Below are positions 8,640 through 18,203 of a stretch of DNA of 64,000 nt, piece after piece (position 1 is the first letter of the stretch; each line of letters begins with the position of its first letter). Origin of the DNA: Pseudoduganella plicata (GTDB lineage Bacteria > Pseudomonadota > Gammaproteobacteria > Burkholderiales > Burkholderiaceae_D); the NCBI RefSeq assembly GCF_004421005.1, contig NZ_CP038026.1, forward strand, positions 248,001 to 312,000. Direction: 5' to 3'. The position numbers and the translations under genes are program-made. The notes beneath the pieces are model-generated. The model made no database searches. It was not told the DNA's origin and saw only the letters and a program-made list of their open reading frames with translations.

Positions 8640-8792
8640 TTATGCCGGCGGGAAGCGGCCGTCGACGTAAGGCGCGCCCCACACTTCGAACAGGCGGCGC
8701 AGGCGCGCCTTCAGCACAGGGACAAGACGTTTCCAGGCATCGGCGATAACGATCGCGGGGGCGTCTTCGACGCGGAATGGTGTGGCGGACAT
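8640..8792 (-). CDS. Small protein of 50 residues, unknown
   Basis: A short leftward frame. It begins MSATPFRVEDAPAIVIADAW and continues with a basic amphipathic stretch (KRLVPVLKARLRRLFEVW), ending in DGRFPPA. A GAGAGAG ribosome-binding site lies just before ATG 8792, and a strong terminator follows 16 bases after the stop, so it looks like a complete transcription unit. The codon third positions are G/C-rich as in true genes of the window. The acidic N-terminus and basic helix suggest a small soluble or nucleic-acid-interacting protein. No family is recognised. Confidence 0.6.
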   Translation of the reverse strand: MSATPFRVEDAPAIVIADAWKRLVPVLKARLRRLFEVWGAPYVDGRFPPA

Positions 8793-9100
8793 GATGGACT
8801 CTCTCAATGGTTTTCTCTTGCGATGGTGGTAGTTTACGAGCGAGGGAGTTATAAGTCCAATGAGGAGTTTCGATGTCGGGTATGCTCCGTGTGAATGAGC
8901 GAAGAACCGCCGCAGATAATCTTATAGTTGATGCACGGAAACGGAATGAGCCACCCGCCAAGTTATTCGGCGCCGTGATGTCCGGTATTCCGGCGCCTGC
9001 ATTACGTACCGGCGACGGATGGCGAACCCGGTGCTGCTGGGACCGGCTGCCTGACGGCGGCGGCAGCCCGGCGGATACATGCCCGTTGGAACAGGCGCCT

Positions 9101-9124
9101 GTCACAGGGCGCTCGCCCTGTGAC
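9101..9124 (-). terminator. Stem-loop downstream of chitinase 1 (second hairpin)
   Basis: GTCACAGGGC (9101-9110) pairs with GCCCTGTGAC (9115-9124) around the loop GCTC. It lies about 55 bases past the leftward chitinase stop. It has no T-tract. Confidence 0.5.
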
Positions 9125-9137
9125 ACGCGCCAGTCCC

Positions 9138-9166
9138 GGCACATCGTCGGCCGCGGACGATGTGCC
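9138..9166 (-). terminator. Stem-loop downstream of chitinase 1 (first hairpin)
   Basis: GGCACATCGTC (9138-9148) pairs perfectly with GACGATGTGCC (9156-9166), 13 bases past the chitinase stop. This is a probable transcript-end hairpin without a T-tract. Confidence 0.55.
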
Positions 9167-9178
9167 TGACGCCGTGCC

Positions 9179-11515
9179 TTACTTCAACGCCACCGGCAGA
9201 TCCGGATACTCGTCGCTCAGCGCATACTTCACGCCGTTGACGGTAATCGTGTAGGCGGACGGACCCGTGACAGGCAGCTGGTAGTTCAGCGTCAGCGCCA
9301 CCGATGCGCCCGGGGCGACCGATTGCCACGCGGGGATCGTGAAGCGCGCACGGTTGAAGTTCGCCTTGAAGCCGCCGACATTGTTCGGCCCCGTGTAGCC
9401 GGCCTTGATGACGGTCAGGCCATAGCCCGACTGGTCGCTCATATTGGCCGGCGCAGAGACGGGATAGTCGAACTCCACCACAGAGCCGCCCGGAATCGTC
9501 ACGCTGCTGTGGTTCGTGACCGTCATGACCGGATTGATCGGGTAGTTGCTATCGCCCAGCTTCCATCCGCCCAGCTCGATCGACACCTTCGCGCTCGTTG
9601 CCGGCATCGGTGTCTCGGCCCGTACCGCGCCGTACGGCGAGGCCGACTTGAACGCATTGGCGATATTGGTCGTCAGCGTGTAGCCCATGAAGTATTCGCC
9701 CTTGCCGCCGTTCTTCGCCGCATCCCATGCGTAGTCGCCGGCCAGCTCCCAGATCATGATGCCGCCGATGCCGTTGGCGATGACGTACTGCGTCTTGGCC
9801 GCGATCGACTGCGCCGTTTCCGTGGACAGGAACACCTTGCGCGTGGCGTTCCAGAGCCACGGCGCCGCCATGGTGGCGCTGTAGTGGGCCGTGTAAGTGC
9901 CCGTCAGCGTCTTCTCGGTGATGCCGTAGGCGTCCAGGTAATCCGGCACGATGGCGTTCTGCAGGTTCAGTGCGTGCCACAACGGATTGCCGCCGCCCGG
10001 CACCGGCTTGCCATTGACGTCCAGGTCGTGCCAGACATTGTCGATGCCGGTCGCGCCCGTGCCGCACGTTTTCACGCCCGCACAGGCGACGGGATCGTTG
10101 ACGGTCGGGCTGGTGCCCCACAGGCCATTGGTGCCGCCGGTAACGTCCTTCCAGCCGCGCGTGTAGTACGGCACGCCGATATTGATGCGTCCCGCCTGCA
10201 GCGCGCCGCGGTAGTAGCGGTAGGCCCAGTCCACGTTCAGGTAGCCGATGCCGCCGTACTGGTAGGCGTTGCCGGCTTTCAGTTCGGCGTCGTTGCCGTC
10301 GTCGAACAGGGCGGCGTTCGGGCCCACGTACTGGTTCCAGCCGCCGTGCAGGTCATACGACATCAGGCTGGCATAGTCCAGATACTTCAGGCCTGAGAGA
10401 TTTTCCTCGCCGCGCAGGATCCAGCCCGAGGCAGAGCCGGCGATCGTCAGCAGGTAGTAGCGCTTGTCTGCCACCGCGGCAGTGTCGAGCTTCTGGCGCA
10501 CGACCTTCAGCAGCTCGTTATAGCTCTTCATCAGCCCCGCCAGGCGCGGCTTCGAGACGCCGAAGTCGAGCGGGTTGCCGGCCTCGTTGTTCGTGGTCGG
10601 GTGTTCGTAGTCGATGTCGATGCCGTCGAAGAACGTGTACTGGCGCAGGAAGGCCACCATCGAATCGGCCAGCGTGTCGATGCCGGCCGCGTTCAGCGAG
10701 CCGTCCGCATTGGTAGTGGCTGTATAGAAGCCGCCGCTGCCGGCCCAGCCGCCGACCGACAGCATGACCTTTACGCCGGGATGCTTTTTCTTGTACTGGG
10801 CCAGCAGATTGAAGTGGCCCTTGTACGGCAGGCTCGGGTCCATTGCCGCGGCCGGATTGCCGGGCCACGTCAGGCCCGTGTCCGGGTTGTTCGCGCCCGT
10901 GCCGATGGCGACCTTGTTGGCGCTGTCGACGGTGGCGAACGCATAGTTGATGTGCGTGACCTTGTCCCACGGGATGTTGTTCACGAGGTAGGAAGGCGCG
11001 CCATTCGTGCCGGTGCGCCAGCTGGTAAAGTAGCCGACGATACGCCGCTGCAGCCCGTTGGCCAGCTTCTCGCGGCCGGCCGCATCGTAGACGGTGCAGT
11101 ACGGGACATCGGGCACGGGCGACGTCAGGCCGTCCGGGCGGCACGGGACGTTCGGTACCGGCGTTGGCGTGGGTGTCGGGGTGGGCGTCGGTGTCGGGGT
11201 CGGTGTCGGGGTCGGGGTCGGCGTCGGCGTCGGCGTCGGCGTAGCGGCGTCGAGGCGCCATGGGCCCCATTGCTCGGCGCCGGGCACATTGTTCTGGGTC
11301 CACCACTGCGCGACATACGTCTTGCCCTGATACGTCACGCACGCGCCCTGCGTGTAGACGGCGCTGGCGCTCCACTCGGCGCATTCGGCGGCCACCGTGG
11401 CGCCGGCCAGCAATTGCGTGGCTTGCGGGCCGGCGTCGCCGCCCGTGCCGCCGCCGCAGCCGGCCACGGCGCCGCCCACCAGGGCAAGCAGCAGGAAGTT
11501 CGTTTTCAGGGTCAT
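9179..11515 (-). CDS. Secreted GH18 chitinase lipoprotein with CBM5/12 module
   Basis: A 778-residue chitin hydrolase exported as a lipoprotein. The signal peptide ends in the lipobox AVAGC (Cys20). Residues 42-88 form a small chitin-binding module of the CBM5/12 type (EWSASAVYTQGACVTYQGKT, WWTQNNVPG..., WGPW). A long Thr-Pro linker follows, then the GH18 barrel with SVGGWAGSGGFY and the catalytic DGIDIDYE (Asp297 to Glu304). A C-terminal beta-rich domain of about 130 residues (from KVSIELGGWKLGD) resembles carbohydrate-binding modules on other chitinases. ATG 11515 is 16 bases after the cupin gene, so the two are co-transcribed. It acts outside the cell, probably on crystalline chitin. Confidence 0.93.
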   Translation of the reverse strand: MTLKTNFLLLALVGGAVAGCGGGTGGDAGPQATQLLAGATVAAECAEWSASAVYTQGACVTYQGKTYVAQWWTQNNVPGAEQWGPWRLDAATPTPTPTPTPTPTPTPTPTPTPTPTPTPVPNVPCRPDGLTSPVPDVPYCTVYDAAGREKLANGLQRRIVGYFTSWRTGTNGAPSYLVNNIPWDKVTHINYAFATVDSANKVAIGTGANNPDTGLTWPGNPAAAMDPSLPYKGHFNLLAQYKKKHPGVKVMLSVGGWAGSGGFYTATTNADGSLNAAGIDTLADSMVAFLRQYTFFDGIDIDYEHPTTNNEAGNPLDFGVSKPRLAGLMKSYNELLKVVRQKLDTAAVADKRYYLLTIAGSASGWILRGEENLSGLKYLDYASLMSYDLHGGWNQYVGPNAALFDDGNDAELKAGNAYQYGGIGYLNVDWAYRYYRGALQAGRINIGVPYYTRGWKDVTGGTNGLWGTSPTVNDPVACAGVKTCGTGATGIDNVWHDLDVNGKPVPGGGNPLWHALNLQNAIVPDYLDAYGITEKTLTGTYTAHYSATMAAPWLWNATRKVFLSTETAQSIAAKTQYVIANGIGGIMIWELAGDYAWDAAKNGGKGEYFMGYTLTTNIANAFKSASPYGAVRAETPMPATSAKVSIELGGWKLGDSNYPINPVMTVTNHSSVTIPGGSVVEFDYPVSAPANMSDQSGYGLTVIKAGYTGPNNVGGFKANFNRARFTIPAWQSVAPGASVALTLNYQLPVTGPSAYTITVNGVKYALSDEYPDLPVALK
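11158..11246 (-). repeat. Thr-Pro linker microsatellite in chitinase 1
   Basis: A six-base periodic tract (variants of GGCGTC and GGGGTC on the plus strand) encodes about 15 consecutive Thr-Pro pairs. It separates the binding module from the catalytic domain. Such tracts can change length by slippage while staying in frame. Confidence 0.8.
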
Positions 11516-11531
11516 GCGTGTCTCCGTTTTC

Positions 11532-12557
11532 TTAGAAGTCGTGATGGGTCGGGTAATGGCTGTAGAAGTCGTTATCCCAGCGGAAGTGCGTGCTTGATAC
11601 GGTGATGGAAATGTCCAGCGCCTCGACGAAATGCCACCAGCCGACAGGCAGGAACAGGATCTCGCCGGGGGCCAGTTCGCACTCGGCGACCGGCACGCCG
11701 GCCATTGCCGGGAAGCGCTGCACGTCGATGGCGCGGCCGTCCACGGGCGTGAAGCAGTGCCGTTCGTTGTACAGGCGCGGCGTCTGGCACGGCGCAATCA
11801 GGCGCACCCGTTTGCGGCCCATCACCTGCATCATGAAATTGTTGGTGAGGTCGTGGTGGAACGGCGTGACGGTGCCCGCGGGCCCCAGCCAGAAGAAGCC
11901 CTTGCGCTCGTCTGTCAGGTAATCGGGCAGGGCAGGCATCTCGTCCCACAGCTCGTCCAGTGCGGCGCGGTTGCTGCCGTCGTTATTGGCCGTCATGTAG
12001 AAATCGTTGGTGCGGCCGGCGCTGCGCACCATGTCGACGTAGGCGCCGAACGGCATGCGCGCCTTGTGGGCGATGCTGTTCATTTCGTACGCCGGATCGG
12101 CCTCGCGGCCGCGCTGCACTTCCACCTCGCGTGCGCCGAAACGGTCGGCCAGCCCGGCCAGCGTCCAGCGCCGCGCCGCGCAGTCGTCGAGCATGCCGGT
12201 GACGATGACGGGGCGGTTGACAAGGTAGTGCTCGCGCAGAAACGCGTCGCCGGACAGCCGCTCGCGCCGCGGCACGACGGTCGTCATGTCGGCGGGTGCC
12301 ATCCGGTCCAGGCGGCCCTGGATGTCCAGCAGCCAGTCGCGCTTGGCCAGCCGGTTGTGCAGCCGCTGCGCGCCGTGCAGGTAAGGGCTGGCAAGGGCCG
12401 CCGCGATCTCGGCCCGGGCCACCGCAGGCGGCACGCCAGAGCCGCGGAGGATGCCGGCCAGCGTATCGGGATGGCTGCCCAGCACAAGGTTTTCCGCGAT
12501 CCAGCGGCGCCAGTCGTCGTTGATGCCGATCGATTGCACCGGTGCACGTCGTTTCAT
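11532..12557 (-). CDS. Cupin-like / JmjC-type protein
   Basis: A 341-residue protein of the cupin_8 family (JmjC-like Fe(II)/2-oxoglutarate fold). The metal motif is visible as HxD in PFHHDLTNNF, with the distal histidine in FLPVGWWHFVEALD. The N-terminal 110 residues are helical (AENLVLGSHPDTLAGILRGS...). Family members are common next to TonB receptors and glycan-degradation genes, where they are proposed to be protein hydroxylases or sugar-related oxygenases; the substrate here is unknown. The start at 12557 follows GGAGACTCCC; the longer frame lacks a ribosome-binding site. It lies between two chitinase genes on the same strand, so it is probably expressed during growth on chitin. Confidence 0.85.
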   Translation of the reverse strand: MKRRAPVQSIGINDDWRRWIAENLVLGSHPDTLAGILRGSGVPPAVARAEIAAALASPYLHGAQRLHNRLAKRDWLLDIQGRLDRMAPADMTTVVPRRERLSGDAFLREHYLVNRPVIVTGMLDDCAARRWTLAGLADRFGAREVEVQRGREADPAYEMNSIAHKARMPFGAYVDMVRSAGRTNDFYMTANNDGSNRAALDELWDEMPALPDYLTDERKGFFWLGPAGTVTPFHHDLTNNFMMQVMGRKRVRLIAPCQTPRLYNERHCFTPVDGRAIDVQRFPAMAGVPVAECELAPGEILFLPVGWWHFVEALDISITVSSTHFRWDNDFYSHYPTHHDF

Positions 12558-12585
12558 GGGAGTCTCCAGATACGTGGTGGCAAAG

Positions 12586-12652
12586 CCCGGGGTCAGGCCC
12601 GGCATCCGGACATCTGGCGTTGCCGATGCCCGATTGCCGGACCGACCCCGGG
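12586..12652 (-). terminator. Long hairpin between chitinase 2 and the cupin gene
   Basis: CCCGGGGTC (12586-12594) pairs with GACCCCGGG (12644-12652). The left arm continues into a GGGGTCAGG...CCGGCATCCGGACA sequence that recurs at about 56262-56288. It may attenuate transcription between the two genes and may be a dispersed repeat. Confidence 0.45.
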
Positions 12653-12656
12653 TGGA

Positions 12657-14264
<1,608 letters not shown>

Positions 14265-14342
14265 CTTTTCCTCCATCGTCATTGGTCGCGGGTGTTCGCA
14301 TATTCAGCATGTGCCTGCAAAAATTGGTAGTCAAGTGGTTTT

Positions 14343-14379
14343 AATATATGCCGCCGCGCTAATACCAGTTGCGTATTAG
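14343..14379 (-). promoter_or_regulatory. Promoter and palindromic operator of the chitin locus
   Basis: On the minus strand, TATATT (14348-14343) is a good -10. The perfect inverted repeat CTAATAC (14359-14365), seven-base spacer, GTATTAG (14373-14379) lies just upstream and covers the expected -35 region. A repressor bound there would block transcription. The regulator is unknown. Confidence 0.55.
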
Positions 14380-14830
14380 AAATCGGCTCACACGGCGCCT
14401 CGAGGCGCTTGACGGAAGGTGGACCGCGGCCCGGTGGCCCCGGCATGGGGCATGTCAGCCGATCCGGGCGCGGGTGTCTCAAATCGGACATTTTGTTATA
14501 TCGTTAGTACCAGTTCGCATGAGGCCAGCAAGTGGTACGCTTGCGGTCATGCATCGGGCCGGTCTGCCGGCGCGGAAAACTGGCCGCCGCACTCATGGCA
14601 AAACGATTTGTTGTTGGAGAAACAGACCGACCATGCCACTTGCAGACAGCCGCCGGCGAGCGAATGCACCGCCCAGGCAGCCGAAAAAATAATTCCTTGA
14701 TGTTTATTGATAGTGCCACGTGGAAATGGACCCACAATCGGCCATGTTTATTTATCCGCATATCCGTCTGTATCGAATGCGATTGAAACCGGCCGCGACA
14801 CCGACGGGCACAGAAACGTAAAGGAAAGAT
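14380..14830. other. Gene-free region before the RTX gene
   Basis: About 450 bases without a convincing gene on either strand. It is less G/C-rich than the surrounding genes, especially at 14640-14780. It should hold the promoter of the RTX gene. Short frames here have no ribosome-binding sites or known motifs. Confidence 0.5.
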
Positions 14831-17550
14831 ATGGCATACAGCAAAAGGTTGGGCCCCGAAACCCCGTGGATCAGTATGGAACCGGACGGCAGCCCGGACG
14901 AACCGGGTATCGGCATGCGGGCGGGCATGGCGGCGCCGGGCACAACGCAGATTGTTCTGCAGGGACAAGGCAACCTGACCGTCGCGGCCTGGGGTGCGGA
15001 CAAGCTGTTGTTCCCGGATACGGCGGTGCGGAACGTGTTCCTGACGCGCAGCGGCGATGATCTGTGCATCCTCTATGGAACGGACGAGGTAGTAACGGTG
15101 ACGGGCCAGTTCGCCGGCGCAGGCGTGCGCGATATCGGCTTCGGCGGGGGCATCGTGCTGGCTGCCGCCGATCTCGCGCAGCTCACGCTGCAAGGGTCCG
15201 ATGGCGACGACCAGGTGACGGGCCTCGCGGCGGACTGGTCGACGAACGATGCGATCTTCGGCCTGGGCGGGCGCGACGTCATCACCGACAGCGATGGCGG
15301 CATCGATTTCCTTGACGGCGGCGACGGCGACGATGAGGTCTACTATGCCGAGCTGGGGCACAGCACCGTGATGGGGGGCGCCGGCAACGATACGCTTGGC
15401 ATCGCCTTCTCGGCCAATCCGGACCAGCCGGAGACGCCCGTCAACGGTAGCGCCCTGATGGTGGGCGGGAAGGGTGACGACTGGCTGCGCGGCGGCGCCG
15501 GCGACGACGTCTATCTGTTCGGCCTGGGCGATGGCAACGACAGCGTGGGCGACCTTGGCGGCACGGACCGCATCCGGTTCGGACCCGGGATCGCGCTGGC
15601 CGATGTCACCTTTACCAAGCAGGGCACGATGCTGTGGATACGTGTCCGGGATCCGGCCAGTCCGGCCGATTCAGCCGCCGCGCAGGGCATCCTCGTGGAA
15701 CGCTGGTTCGGCGAGAACGTCAACCGCTGCATCGAATCGTTCGCCTTCGACGATGGCACCGTGCTCGACACGGCGCAGGTCACGACGCTGGCCAACATCA
15801 TGCGCGGCACCGCGGCGCATGACTTCCTGTACACGGACGACGACATCTGGCGGGTCGAGGCGCTGGCAGGCAACGATATTGTCGATTACCTCCCTGTCGT
15901 GCCCATGTACGTCGATGCCGGCAGCGGCAACGACACCATCCTCGGTGCGCAGATCCGTGCGCAGGAGGCCACCGTCGTCGGGGCCTGGGCGACGACTCGA
16001 TTACCGGGTCGGCCGGCAGGGACATCTATCTGTTCGATCGGGGCGACGGCAACGACACCATCCGGGATGCATACGGCGACCGCCTGCCCGACCGCCTGGT
16101 GTTCGGGGCAGGGGTCGCACTGGCCGATGTCGCGTTCGGGCGCGACGGCGATGACCTCACCGTCACGATCGGCGGCAGCGGCGGCGCGCCGCCGGACAGT
16201 ATCCGCGCGCTGCGCTGGTTCTGGCCGGGAACGGGATTCATCGAGTGCGTGGCGTTCGCGGACGGGAGCCGGCTCACCACCGCGCAGGTGACGGAGCTGG
16301 GCAATTTCGTCATGGGCACGGACGGCAACGACAGCATCGCCCAGACCGACTACACGCGCTTCATCGACGGGCGCGGGGGGAACGATACCCTCGACGGCGG
16401 CCAGAAAGTGCCGGTGCTGCGCGGTGGAGACGGCAACGACATCGTGCGCTTCTACGCCTCGACCAACAGCACGGTCGACGGCGGCAGCGGCAACGACACG
16501 CTGAGCGGCGGCTACGGCGGGGCAAGCGGCAACGCCCAGCTGACCGGCGGCACCGGCGACGACCACCTGGTCGGCAATCCCGGCGCCACGAGTTACTTCT
16601 TCAACCGCGGCGACGGCCGCGATACCATCGTCGATACAGGCAACTCGGCCGTCATCGACCGGCTGGTCTTCGGCAGCGGTATTGTCCAGGGCGACCTGGC
16701 GTTCGGCCGCAGCGGGAACGACCTGGTGCTCACGATCGGCGGCGCGGGCATCGCGCCGCAGAGCGACCGGATCACGATCACCGACTGGTTTTATGCGGCG
16801 ACAAAAACGGTCGAGCGCCTGCAGTTTGCCGACGGCTCCGTGCTGACGGCCGCGCAGGTAAGCGGCGTGGTAACGGGCACCGCGGCCGCCGACACGGTGA
16901 CGGCGGCGCAGGAGCATTACCTGGTGTCCGGCCTGGCGGGCGACGACAAGCTCGCCGCGGGCACGCGCAGCGTGCTGCTGGCCGGTGGCGCCGGCAACGA
17001 CACGCTGACGGGCGGCGCCGCCGCCGACTACCTGCATGGCGGCAAGGGCGACGACACCGTCACCGCGGGCGCGCGCGACATCGTCGGTTTCAACGGCGGC
17101 GACGGTGCCGACACACTGAAGGCCGCCGGCAGCGGCGCCACGCTGTCGCTGGGCGTCGGCATCGACATCGCGCAACTGACGCTGAGCCACGCGGGCGCCG
17201 ACCTGGTGCTGGCGTCGGGCGGCGCCGATTCGGTGACGCTGAAGGACTGGTATGCGGCCATCCAGCCCACCCAGGGCATCGCGCGCCTGCAGACGATCGG
17301 TGCCGACGGCGCGCACCTGTACGACTTCCACGCCGTCGTGGCGGCTTTCGATGCGGCCCATGGCCCCGGCACCGGCGCGTGGGCCATCGAAGCACAACTG
17401 TCGGCGGCGGCGCAGGGCATTGCCGCCAATACGGCGCTGGGCGGTGTGCTGGCGGTCGACATGGCGGCGCATGGCGGCGTCACCATGCTGTCGCCGCTGT
17501 ACGACACGATCCGTGCCGCAGCGTTCGGCCTCGACCCGCAGCTGCTGTAA
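14831..17550 (+). pseudogene. RTX calcium-binding secreted protein, broken by a frameshift
   Basis: Two overlapping frames encode one RTX protein of about 906 residues. The first (from ATG 14831, after AAGGA) runs to about 15980 with GGxGxDxL nonapeptides (LDGGDGDDEV, VMGGAGNDTL, LRGGAGDDVYLFG). Coding then switches to another frame, which continues SITGSAGRDIYLFDRGDGND and ends at 17550. Four haemolysin-type calcium-binding-related repeats are seen, each reading like RIRFGPGIALADVTF...ESFAFDDGTVL. The C-terminus (LYDTIRAAAFGLDPQLL) suits type I secretion; no transporter is nearby. A single lost G in the run 15980-15983 restores the frame. The break may be real or a sequencing error. Function unknown. 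Confidence 0.85.
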
Positions 17551-17562
17551 CGGCGCAGCGGT

Positions 17563-17934
17563 TCAGGCTACCGCCGGAACTTCGTCCAGACTGAACCAGC
17601 AGGGCAGGCCCAGTTCGCGGGCCAGCCGCACGTCGCCGTCGGCCCCCTGCGAAGCGCCGGGAATCCGGTACACGCCGTCGCAGCGGGCCAGCATGCGCGC
17701 CGCAACGGCATACAGGAATTCGCCAGGCGCCGCGCCGTCGGCGCACAGACCGGCCGCCTGCGCCAGCGGCAGCGCCGCCCATTCGCCAATCAGCGGCACG
17801 TGACCCTTGCGGTAGATGTCCCAGGCGGCACGCTCGAGCGCGTGCAGGTTGGCGGCGATGCGGACGGGATCGCCGTCCGTACCGCTGCGGTAGGGGCCTG
17901 CGATCAGGATGGTTTTTGGCTGTGGTGCGTGCAT
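17563..17934 (-). CDS. DUF4406 family protein
   Basis: A 123-residue protein beginning MHAPQPKTILIAGPYRSG. The IAGPYRSG loop, the HALERAAWDIYRKGHVPLIGEW helix and the C-terminal CDGVYRIPGAS...ARELGLPCWF resemble the nucleoside 2-deoxyribosyltransferase-like fold of DUF4406 proteins. Its activity is unproven; members are thought to bind nucleotides or nucleotide sugars. ATG 17934 is preceded by GAAAGG. The gene is convergent with the RTX gene, only 12 bases apart. Three phased TGCACGAT repeats lie upstream and may regulate it. Confidence 0.75.
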   Translation of the reverse strand: MHAPQPKTILIAGPYRSGTDGDPVRIAANLHALERAAWDIYRKGHVPLIGEWAALPLAQAAGLCADGAAPGEFLYAVAARMLARCDGVYRIPGASQGADGDVRLARELGLPCWFSLDEVPAVA

Positions 17935-17980
17935 GGGATACCTTTCGGAGGTGGCGGTGGAAGAGCGACCGTCCGTATAA

Positions 17981-18018
17981 TGCACGATATGTAGTGAGCC
18001 TGCACGATGTTGCACGAT
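17981..18018. repeat. Three phased TGCACGAT direct repeats
   Basis: TGCACGAT occurs at 17981-17988, 18001-18008 and 18011-18018, with start-to-start spacing of 20 and 10 bases. All copies therefore face the same side of the helix. They lie 47-84 bases upstream of the leftward DUF4406 gene, a likely position for a regulator binding array. Confidence 0.6.
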
Positions 18019-18159
18019 ATTTTTTGTTCGACAGGCTGGACGATTTCGGCCGGCCCATCTCACGCACTGTTGGCGCTGCTGGGGCGGGGTCACGCCGCCG
18101 GCGCCGTCCCACGCCGTCACGCGCGTCGCCGTGCCATCGCCGGCGCGACGAGTCGGAAC

Positions 18160-18195
18160 GGGCGCACCCGGGATGGCAAGCCCCGGGATGCGCCC
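18160..18195 (-). terminator. Stem-loop after the second TonB receptor
   Basis: GGGCGCACCCGGG (18160-18172) pairs with CCCGGGATGCGCCC (18182-18195) with one bulged A. It lies just past the leftward receptor stop and has no T-tract. Confidence 0.5.
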
Positions 18196-18203
18196 GGGGT
18201 GCG

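Larger units (their letters stand above)
8793..9178. other. Intergenic region with promoter of the 50-residue gene and chitinase terminator hairpins
   Basis: About 385 bases without a convincing gene. The right part holds two hairpins after the chitinase stop. The left part should hold the promoter of the 50-residue gene, but no clear -35/-10 pair stands out. Short frames here have poor codon structure. Confidence 0.5.

Noticed and set aside
8583..8894. Plus-strand frame directly after the transposase
   Set aside because: It crosses the terminator hairpin and the opposite-strand 50-residue gene and has no ribosome-binding site.
11158..11246. Regular short repeats resembling a repeat array
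   Set aside because: They are the coding repeats of a Thr-Pro linker, without spacers; not CRISPR.
14419..14700. Short plus-strand frames upstream of the RTX gene
   Set aside because: Codon use is irregular, with no start signals or known motifs.
15978..15990. Programmed ribosomal frameshifting in the RTX gene
   Set aside because: The site has only four G and no slippery heptamer or downstream structure typical of programmed shifts.
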